The notes under the pieces are model-generated. The model ran no database searches. It had not been told where the DNA came from and saw only the letters and a list, made by a program, of their open reading frames with translations. A stretch of DNA of 64,000 nt from the NCBI RefSeq assembly GCF_037478135.1, contig NZ_JBBHDV010000011.1:1-64000 (forward strand). The letters are read 5' to 3'. Of the stretch, positions 25,579 to 32,862 are shown piece after piece; within the stretch, counting starts at the first letter, position 1, and each line of letters begins with the position of its first letter. Source of the stretch: Denitratimonas sp037478135. Lineage in GTDB: Bacteria; Pseudomonadota; Gammaproteobacteria; Xanthomonadales; Xanthomonadaceae. A program made the position numbers and the translations under genes.

Positions 25579-26178
25579 ATGGACTCCACACCCGATTCCC
25601 GCACCGCGTTGCGCCAGCAGATGCGCCAGCGCCGCATGGCGCTGTCCGCAGCCGAACGGATCGCGGCCGCCGATGCACTCGCAGCACGCTTGCGCACGCT
25701 GCCGGAATTGCAGCGAAAGGCCTACGTGGCCGGCTACTGGGCGATGCAGGGCGAAATCCCGCTGCATGCGCTGTTGTCGCCGGCGCCGGCTTTCGTCTAC
25801 TGCCTGCCGTGTCTGGCACCGGAACACCATCTGCGCTTTGCGCCGTGGCGTTTCGGCGATGCGCTGGTGCAGAACCGCTACGGCATTCCGGAGCCGGATC
25901 TTGCGCCCGCATCGCAGCTGATGCCGCAGGACATCGATGTGGTGCTGGTACCGCTGCTGGCTTTTGACCGGCGCGGTACGCGGCTGGGTGCCGGCGGCGG
26001 CTATTACGACCGTAGTTTCGCCTTCCTGTATGGCGTGGAGCGGCCGGCGCGGCCGTTGCTGATCGGCGTGGCCCACGCATTCCAGCAGGTGGACGAGCTG
26101 CACGCTGAAGCCTGGGATGTGCCGCTGGATCTGGTGGTCACCGATACAGAAGTGATCCACTGCACCGCCGGTGCCTGA
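25579..26178 (+). CDS. fau: 5-formyltetrahydrofolate cyclo-ligase
   Basis: ATP-dependent conversion of 5-formyl-THF to 5,10-methenyl-THF in the folate cycle. The 199-residue protein has the N-terminal RxxM..RR helix (ALRQQMRQRRMALS), the substrate-binding EIPLHALL region and the ATP-binding GTRLGAGGGYYDR motif near 137-150. It lies directly after the 6S RNA candidate, the conserved ssrS-fau(ygfA) order in which both may be on one transcript. Confidence 0.95.
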   Translation: MDSTPDSRTALRQQMRQRRMALSAAERIAAADALAARLRTLPELQRKAYVAGYWAMQGEIPLHALLSPAPAFVYCLPCLAPEHHLRFAPWRFGDALVQNRYGIPEPDLAPASQLMPQDIDVVLVPLLAFDRRGTRLGAGGGYYDRSFAFLYGVERPARPLLIGVAHAFQQVDELHAEAWDVPLDLVVTDTEVIHCTAGA

Positions 26179-26244
26179 GCCTGTGGCGCGGAGGGTGGCG
26201 GGGTAGAATGGCGGTCTTTGATCTTTGACCACGGTGCTGCGGGC

Positions 26245-26700
<456 letters not shown>

Positions 26701-26722
26701 GCAGCTTCACACGGAAACCTCC

Positions 26723-27388
26723 ATGTCCAACGATCAGGAAAACGCCAAGCGGCGCTCGGCCGAGCGGGCGCTGGAATATGTCGAAAAAGGCTCGGTCATC
26801 GGAGTCGGCACCGGCTCCACGGTGCGCTGGTTCATCGAAGCGCTCGGGCGCGAGCGCGGGCTGATCGATGGCGCGGTATCCAGTTCCGAACAGAGCACAG
26901 CGCTGCTGCGCCAGCACGGCATCGACGTGCTCGATCTGAACGCGGTCGGCCCGCTCGGGCTGTATGTGGACGGCGCCGACGAATGCGATCCGCAGCGCTG
27001 CCTGATCAAGGGCGGTGGTGCGGCGCTGACGCGCGAGAAAATCATCGCCGCGGCCAGTGAGCGTTTCGTCTGTGTCGTGGATGCGAGCAAGCGGGTCGAT
27101 GTGCTGGGGCGTTTCCCGCTGCCGGTGGAGGTCATTCCGATGGCACGCAGCCACGTCGCGCGGCAGTTGCTGGCACTCGGTGGCCAGCCGGTCTGGCGTG
27201 ATGGAGTGGTGACCGACAACGGCAACTGGATCCTCGATGTGCACGGGCTTTCGATCACCGATCCGGTGGCGCTGGAAGCACGCATCAACCAGATCACCGG
27301 TGTGGTCGCGGTCGGCCTGTTCGCCGCGCGGCGCGCCGATGTGGTGATTGCCGATGGCGATATCGTTGCGGGGCCGGAGCCGGAGTGA
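26723..27388 (+). CDS. rpiA: Ribose-5-phosphate isomerase A
   Basis: Interconverts ribose 5-phosphate and ribulose 5-phosphate in the pentose phosphate pathway. The 221-residue protein has GVGTGSTV (phosphate binding, 27-34), DGADECD (active-site acids, about 83-89), the KGGGAALTREKI catalytic segment and the C-terminal FAARRADVVIADG strand. It overlaps the next gene by 4 bases (GTGA). Confidence 0.96.
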   Translation: MSNDQENAKRRSAERALEYVEKGSVIGVGTGSTVRWFIEALGRERGLIDGAVSSSEQSTALLRQHGIDVLDLNAVGPLGLYVDGADECDPQRCLIKGGGAALTREKIIAAASERFVCVVDASKRVDVLGRFPLPVEVIPMARSHVARQLLALGGQPVWRDGVVTDNGNWILDVHGLSITDPVALEARINQITGVVAVGLFAARRADVVIADGDIVAGPEPE

Positions 27389-28278
27389 GCGTGCTGCAGG
27401 TTGGGTTCTCGCAGGCGCCCGGCGCACTGCTGCGTTTCGGTTTCGGACATCCGGCCTCCAGCGACGTGCTGGAAGTGGCCTGTCCGCGGCTGGCGGGTGC
27501 GCAGGCACCGGAAAGCTGGTTCGGGGATGCGGCGCAATTGCGTATCCGCACGGTCGAAATCGACGAGCACGATGGCGATGTGCAGGCGGCCGCCGAAAGC
27601 GCCTACCGCCAGCTTCTGCAGCAGGTGCGCGGCTCCTCGCATCCGTACCTGATCCGGATCTGGAATTACCTGGACGCGATCAACGAGGGCGATGGCGACG
27701 GGGAACGCTACCGGCGTTTCTGCCTCGGCCGCGCGACGGCGGTCGATGCTGAATTCAATCAGGCGCCGCCGGCCGCGACCGCGATCGGCCATGCGCATCG
27801 CATTGGCAAGGTGCAGTTGATCGCATTGTGCGCGCAGCAGCCTGGCGTGGCGCTGGAAAATCCGCGCCAGATGCCGGCCTGGCGCTACCCGCGCGATTAC
27901 GGCCCGGTGTCGCCCGGCTTTTCGCGTGGCGCGCTGCTGGGTGATGGCCGCCACACACTGCTGCTGGCATCCGGTACCGCCAGCATCGTCGGGCACCGCT
28001 CGCTGCATGTCGGGGATGTGGTGGCGCAGCTGCGCGAGTCGCTGGCCAATCTGCACGCATTGCTGGATGAAGCCGGCACACGCGATCCGGCGCTGCGCTT
28101 TTCCCTGGCGCAACCGCAGGCGCTGCGGGTCTATCTGCGCGATCCGGCCGATCTGGCGCCGGTGCAGGCCGAAGTGCAGGCGGCCGGCATCGCGGCCGCG
28201 CAGGTGGTCTACCTGCACGGCGACATTTGCCGGAGCGATTTGCTGGTGGAGCTGGAAGGCGCGTTCGCGCCGCTGTGA
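27385..28278 (+). CDS. xanB2: Chorismatase of the FkbO/Hyg5/XanB2 family
   Basis: A 297-residue enzyme that hydrolyses chorismate; the Xanthomonas XanB2 relative makes both 3- and 4-hydroxybenzoate, for xanthomonadin-type pigments and ubiquinone. Family blocks are present: IRIWNYLDAINEGDGDGERY (110-129), FCLGRA, AIGHAHRIG, the PRDYGPVSPGFSRGALL segment and LLASGTASIVGHRSLHVGD. The last is the most conserved part of the family. GTG 27385 overlaps the rpiA stop, so the two are probably co-translated. Product ratio (3-HBA, 4-HBA or dihydroxy-acid) cannot be read from sequence. No UbiC-type chorismate lyase is in the window. Confidence 0.87.
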   Translation: MSVLQVGFSQAPGALLRFGFGHPASSDVLEVACPRLAGAQAPESWFGDAAQLRIRTVEIDEHDGDVQAAAESAYRQLLQQVRGSSHPYLIRIWNYLDAINEGDGDGERYRRFCLGRATAVDAEFNQAPPAATAIGHAHRIGKVQLIALCAQQPGVALENPRQMPAWRYPRDYGPVSPGFSRGALLGDGRHTLLLASGTASIVGHRSLHVGDVVAQLRESLANLHALLDEAGTRDPALRFSLAQPQALRVYLRDPADLAPVQAEVQAAGIAAAQVVYLHGDICRSDLLVELEGAFAPL

Positions 28279-28298
28279 ATCCTGCGATGTGAGGCCGG

Positions 28299-28330
28299 CT
28301 GGCGGGTGCCGAGAGCGACACACCCGCCAG
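28299..28330. terminator. Terminator-like hairpin between convergent genes
   Basis: CTGGCGGGTG (28299-28308) and CACCCGCCAG (28321-28330) pair perfectly over 10 bp with a 12-base loop; a GCCGG/CCGGC pair lies just outside. No T-run, but placement between two convergent stops suits transcription end. Confidence 0.55.
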
Positions 28331-28349
28331 CAGCACCGGCTGATCCGGC

Positions 28350-30182
28350 TCAGTGCCGCATCTGCACCTGCTGGCGGAATTCCAGGCCCTTGCTGGTGGC
28401 TTCGACCGTCATGTCCATGCGCTCGATATAACGGCCATAGCTGTCTTCCAGCAGTTGCGCCTGCATCAGCATCTCCTCGCCGGTTTCATCGGGCATCATC
28501 TGCGCGGCCTCGCGCATCAGCTTGGCGATTTCGGTCATGAAGCTGCCGCGGTAGCCGATGTGCAGCATCGGCTTGCGATCCGGATCGGACTTCAGGTGCG
28601 CGGCCAGGCGGCTTTCCTGATCGGCACCGATGGCAAAGCCCAGCGCATTGCCGTCCATGGCCGCGAACACCGGTTCCGGCGTCACGCTGTCCAGATAGGG
28701 CAGCGCCAGACGTTGCGGCGCGGCGCCGGGCTGCAGATCGAGCTGTACCGAATCGGGCACGAAGTTGCGCGCCATCGCGATCAGCCCGGCCGGGTTGTCC
28801 GAGCCGATCACCAGCTGTCCGGCGATGCTGGTCAGCTTCTGTGCTGTCAGGTCGAAGGAGAACTCCTCCAGCGACAGCAGCAGGCTGCTGGCCATCGGGC
28901 CGGCGGCGTACAGCGCGGGATTGTTGAGCCCGCTGCGTGCTTCGACCGCCGCATCGTTGAGCCAGACCAGCGCCGGGCAGGTCCACGGTGTTTGCGCCGT
29001 GGCGGTGGCGTATTTGTTGCCCAGCGCCGGCAAGGCGGCGGCGCGCAACGAAAAGCCTAAGGTCAGCAGCGCATCGGCGCTGGCCGCCAGGCCCGGAATC
29101 GGTGCGCCCAGCGACATCAGGTCCTGCGCGATCGCGGGCGCGGTTTCGATCCGGGTCAGTGAACGGATATCGGTGGTGTCCATGCGGGTGTAACCGGCGA
29201 TCAGGCGCGGAAAGCTGTCTGCGATCAGGTCAAGATCGGCATTGCACTCGGCGGGAAGGGCCGGCTTTTCGATATCGAACGGCGTCAGGAACGCGATCTC
29301 CAGCGGCGAAGCCGGCGCACGCATATGGGCCAGCAGGCGCGCGGTATCGATATAGCCGCTGCCGTAGGCGGTGAAATCTTCGGCGCGGTTCAGGGCCTGC
29401 AAGGCGTTGCTGTCGGCCATTGAACGGGACGGGCGGTCCAGCCCCAGCAGCTGGCGTGCGGCGCTGATGTCATCCAGCGGCGCCAGCGTGGTCACCAGGT
29501 GGTTGCCGATCACGGCCATCAGCACCTGCAGTGGGACCTCGGGCAGCGGAAAGCGCCAGCCCGCATCCACGCCATCCATCACCAGCGGCTCCAGGGTCTG
29601 GCCGGCGTTGGCCTGCATCCGAGCCATGGTGGCACTCCAGGCGGCAGGGTCGTCCAGCGTCAAACGCACCACCGGCACCAGCCCGATGCCGTAGATCGCG
29701 GACAGGCTGGAAGGACCCAGGCCGAAGCGTTCGGACAGTTCGATGGCGGTGGGCGCCTGCGCCAGTTCGGCATCCAGTGCGCGCAGCCAGCCGGCCAGTT
29801 GCGGCGGGAGGCTGCGGGCGGCACGGGCGAGGGAGTCGGATTCCGGATCGGCTTCGGGATCGATATCGACGTGGTCGATGTCGGAATCGGCTTCGGCTTC
29901 GGCGGTTTCCCATGCGTCCAGCACCATCGCGATCTGGCGGCGCCAGTGCGGGATCTGCGGGTCGATCTGGTTGAGCCAGAACCTGGCCATCGGCTCGGGC
30001 AGCGGCGCCAGGTTGGCGAACACATACGGGCTGTCCTCCGGCACGAAGCGCAGCGGATCATCGGCCTGGATCACCACATCGGCGCCGCTGCCGGAAACAC
30101 CGCCCGGCCCGCCACTGCGCCACCACAGGAAGCCGGCTGCCAGCAGCAGCGCCACAATCGCGACAATCACACCCTTGCGCAT
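28350..30182 (-). CDS. Hypothetical periplasmic or membrane-anchored protein
   Basis: A 610-residue protein I cannot assign. A single N-terminal hydrophobic helix after MRKG (about 5-22, VIVAIVALLLAAGFLWW) is either an anchor or an uncleaved signal. The body is acidic and mixed alpha/beta with several recurrent YGSGYID/GSDNPAGLI-like turns; a very acidic stretch (DSDIDHVDIDPEADPESDS) lies at about 98-116. A single Cys pair (in PAECNAD and WTCPALVW) could form a disulfide. GGAAGGTG before ATG 30182 supports the start. It lies upstream-adjacent to tsaC-sppA on the same strand, but a 74-base gap separates them, so its link is uncertain. Confidence 0.75.
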   Translation of the reverse strand: MRKGVIVAIVALLLAAGFLWWRSGGPGGVSGSGADVVIQADDPLRFVPEDSPYVFANLAPLPEPMARFWLNQIDPQIPHWRRQIAMVLDAWETAEAEADSDIDHVDIDPEADPESDSLARAARSLPPQLAGWLRALDAELAQAPTAIELSERFGLGPSSLSAIYGIGLVPVVRLTLDDPAAWSATMARMQANAGQTLEPLVMDGVDAGWRFPLPEVPLQVLMAVIGNHLVTTLAPLDDISAARQLLGLDRPSRSMADSNALQALNRAEDFTAYGSGYIDTARLLAHMRAPASPLEIAFLTPFDIEKPALPAECNADLDLIADSFPRLIAGYTRMDTTDIRSLTRIETAPAIAQDLMSLGAPIPGLAASADALLTLGFSLRAAALPALGNKYATATAQTPWTCPALVWLNDAAVEARSGLNNPALYAAGPMASSLLLSLEEFSFDLTAQKLTSIAGQLVIGSDNPAGLIAMARNFVPDSVQLDLQPGAAPQRLALPYLDSVTPEPVFAAMDGNALGFAIGADQESRLAAHLKSDPDRKPMLHIGYRGSFMTEIAKLMREAAQMMPDETGEEMLMQAQLLEDSYGRYIERMDMTVEATSKGLEFRQQVQMRH

Positions 30183-30256
30183 GGGAACACCTTCCAAATC
30201 GGTCAGCGCGCAAGTGTAGCCGCCCGCTGGCGCACAACGTGAAAGGGTTAGCGGTT

Positions 30257-30832
30257 TCAGCCGGCGCGGACGATCTCGCCGCTGCGTGCGTCGCGGATCA
30301 CGGTGGGCTTGGCGAGGTCGCCGGTTTCTCCCGTGACATGGCCATCGAGCCCGGCAAGAAGATGTTCCGAAAGCTCCCCGAAACGCCGCGCTGGTGGCTC
30401 GCCGGCACGGTTGGCGCTGGTCGACACGATTGCACCATCGAAGGCCCGGCACAGCGCCGCAGCCACCGGGTGCGCGGTGATCCGCACCGCCAGGGTGTCG
30501 TGTTCACCGCGCAGCCAGTCCGGTACGTCGGGCCTGCACGGCAGCAGCCAGGTGGCAGGGCCGGGCCAACTCGCGATGACCTCCTCGCGACGTGCAGCCG
30601 GCAATGCATTCCAGAGCAGATGCGGCAACACCTGCTCCAGCTCCGCCGCGATCACGATCATGCCCTTGGCGGCCGGGCGTTGTTTCAGTGCCAGCAGGCG
30701 TTGCACCGCGTCGGCATTGAACGGATCGCAACCCAGGCCCCACACCGCCTCGGTGGGATAGGCGATGACGCCGCCGCCATACAGGACGGTGGCGGCGTCA
30801 TCAAGACTCAACGCGTGTGGGGTTGCCGGCAT
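30257..30832 (-). CDS. tsaC: Threonylcarbamoyl-AMP synthase (TsaC/Sua5/YrdC)
   Basis: Makes threonylcarbamoyl-AMP from threonine, bicarbonate and ATP for the t6A37 modification of ANN-decoding tRNAs. The 191-residue YrdC-fold protein has the KxR-type pair region YPTEAVWGLGCDPF (about 25-38), LKQRPAAKGMIVI (49-61), WPGPATWLLP and the STSANRAGEPP motif. It is the short TsaC form without the C-terminal Sua5 domain. Located directly after sppA on the minus strand (18-base gap). Confidence 0.94.
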   Translation of the reverse strand: MPATPHALSLDDAATVLYGGGVIAYPTEAVWGLGCDPFNADAVQRLLALKQRPAAKGMIVIAAELEQVLPHLLWNALPAARREEVIASWPGPATWLLPCRPDVPDWLRGEHDTLAVRITAHPVAAALCRAFDGAIVSTSANRAGEPPARRFGELSEHLLAGLDGHVTGETGDLAKPTVIRDARSGEIVRAG

Positions 30833-30850
30833 GCTGCAAACTTCCGCCGG

Positions 30851-32716
30851 TCAAAGCTCACAGAAACAGTGCGCCACGGTCTTGAACGGCTTGCCGCCCT
30901 CCGGTGGCGATTCCAGCAGGCGCAGGCCACGCCGCAGTTCCTGCGCGACCGGCTGTTCCAGCATCCGGCCCGACAGGCCCAGATGCGAGGCCAGCCCGCG
31001 CGCCGCAGCGTTGTTGGTCGCGTCCACGATGATCTTCTCGAACGGCGACAGCTGTTTCTCCACATAGTGCAACGCGTACTCGCCGCTGCCCAGATTGGCG
31101 CGGCGGGCCGCTTCGGCGATGGCATCGTGCAGCCCGCCCAGCTCATCCACCAGCCCGAACTGTTCGGCCTGGGCACCGCTCCAGACGCGCCCGCGCGCGA
31201 CCCGGTCGATTTCCTCGGGCGTGCTGCCGCGTGCATGCGCGACCTTTTCGATGAACTGGCGGTAGCCCTGGTCAATGATGGCCTGGATGGTTTCGCCCAC
31301 GGCCGGCGACAGCGGCCGGGACGGGTCGAAGGCGCCGGCGATCTTGGTGGTGCCCACGCCGTCCACGCGCACGCCGATCTTGGACAGGGTGTCGGGGAAG
31401 GTCATGAACAGGCCGAAGATGCCGATCGATCCGGTGATCGTGTTCGGTTCGGCGTAGATCATGTCGGCGTTCATCGAGATCCAGTAGCCGCCGGACGCCG
31501 CCATGTTGCCCATCGACACCACGATCGGCTTGCCGGCGGCCCGGGTCAGTTCCACTTCGCGCCGGATCTGTTCGGACGGGAACACGCCGCCGCCAGGCGA
31601 ATCCACGCGCAGCACCACCGCATGCACATTGCTGTCTTCGCGCGCTTCACGCAGCAGGCGCGAGGTGGAAATGCCGCCCACCGTGCCGGCCGGCAGGTCG
31701 CCGGCGGCGATTTCGCCCTGTGCCACCACCACCGCGACCTTGGGTCGGGTATCCAGCGGCAGGCGCTCACGGTTGAGGAAGCCCAGGTAATCGTCCATCG
31801 CCACCTGGCGGAAGCTGTGGATCTCGGCGTCCTCGACACCGCGCTCGACCATCAGCGCGCGGAACTGGTCCTGGCTCATCAGGCCATCGACCAGCTTCTG
31901 CTGCAACGCCATCTGGCCCAGATCGCCACCGGCGGCCTTCACCTGGTTGGGAAGATCGTCGATGCTCGCCTGCAGCGTCGCGGCGTCGAGCTTGCGCAGG
32001 CGCGCGATATCGTCCAGATAACGGCGCCAGATGTCGTTCATCCAGTACAGGTCGGCTTCGCGCGATTCCTCCGATGGGCCATCCAGGATGAACGGCTCGG
32101 CGGCGGACTTGAATTCGCCCACGCGGAACAGGTGCACATCGACGCCGAGCTTGTCCTGCAGCGCCTCGCGATAATAGGCGCGATAGCGCGACAGGCCTTC
32201 CAGCAGCACCATGCCGTCCGGGTGCAGATAGATCTCGTCGGCCAGCGCGGCCAGGTAGTACTGGCGCTGGTCCATGCCATCGGCGTAGGCCACGATCTGC
32301 TTGCCGCTCTTGCGGAAGCGGGTGATCGCATCTTCCAGTTCCTGCAGCATCGCAAAACCGATGCCGGTCATCTGGTCGGGGCGGATCACCATGCGCTCGA
32401 TGCGGGCATCGGTGGAGGCCGCTTCGATTGCGCGCAGCAGGTCGCGCAGCTGGGTTTCCGGCTGCGGCTGGCCCATCGCCCGCGCCATCGCGCGCGACAT
32501 CGGATCGGCACTGAACTGCTCCACCACCTGGCCCTGCGGTGCCAGCACCAGCACGTTGCGGTCCTGGAGCTTGATGCCGCCGGAGAACATTGCCACCAGC
32601 ACGATCGCCACGATGAACAGGAACACCAGGTTGAACACCAGGCGGCGGGCGAAGTTGATGCTGTTCCAGATGCCGCGCAGGAAGCGCATCAGCGGCCCGG
32701 GAGTGTTTTTCGACAT
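30851..32716 (-). CDS. sppA: Signal peptide peptidase SppA, long form
   Basis: A 621-residue inner-membrane serine protease that degrades signal peptides released after export. One membrane helix (about 25-45) anchors two tandem SppA domains, as in the 67-kDa E. coli type. The catalytic dyad is in place: Lys203 in FRVGEFKSAAEPF and Ser408 in NMAASGGYWI, at nearly the same spacing as E. coli K209 and S409. The start at 32716 is preferred over longer frames because it gives a normal short cytoplasmic tail (MSKNTPGPLMRFLRG). Confidence 0.95.
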   Translation of the reverse strand: MSKNTPGPLMRFLRGIWNSINFARRLVFNLVFLFIVAIVLVAMFSGGIKLQDRNVLVLAPQGQVVEQFSADPMSRAMARAMGQPQPETQLRDLLRAIEAASTDARIERMVIRPDQMTGIGFAMLQELEDAITRFRKSGKQIVAYADGMDQRQYYLAALADEIYLHPDGMVLLEGLSRYRAYYREALQDKLGVDVHLFRVGEFKSAAEPFILDGPSEESREADLYWMNDIWRRYLDDIARLRKLDAATLQASIDDLPNQVKAAGGDLGQMALQQKLVDGLMSQDQFRALMVERGVEDAEIHSFRQVAMDDYLGFLNRERLPLDTRPKVAVVVAQGEIAAGDLPAGTVGGISTSRLLREAREDSNVHAVVLRVDSPGGGVFPSEQIRREVELTRAAGKPIVVSMGNMAASGGYWISMNADMIYAEPNTITGSIGIFGLFMTFPDTLSKIGVRVDGVGTTKIAGAFDPSRPLSPAVGETIQAIIDQGYRQFIEKVAHARGSTPEEIDRVARGRVWSGAQAEQFGLVDELGGLHDAIAEAARRANLGSGEYALHYVEKQLSPFEKIIVDATNNAAARGLASHLGLSGRMLEQPVAQELRRGLRLLESPPEGGKPFKTVAHCFCEL

Positions 32717-32862
32717 GGGGAAACCCCGAGGAGTAGGAATACCGGGCAAGGATACCGTGCCCGTGACGGCGGTCACGTGCCGGAAGGGACAGCCGGATGG
32801 CGGATCTGGCTGCCCAATTCCGTATCTGTCCCAATGGGCACGTATCCGGAAGGAGAACCGCA

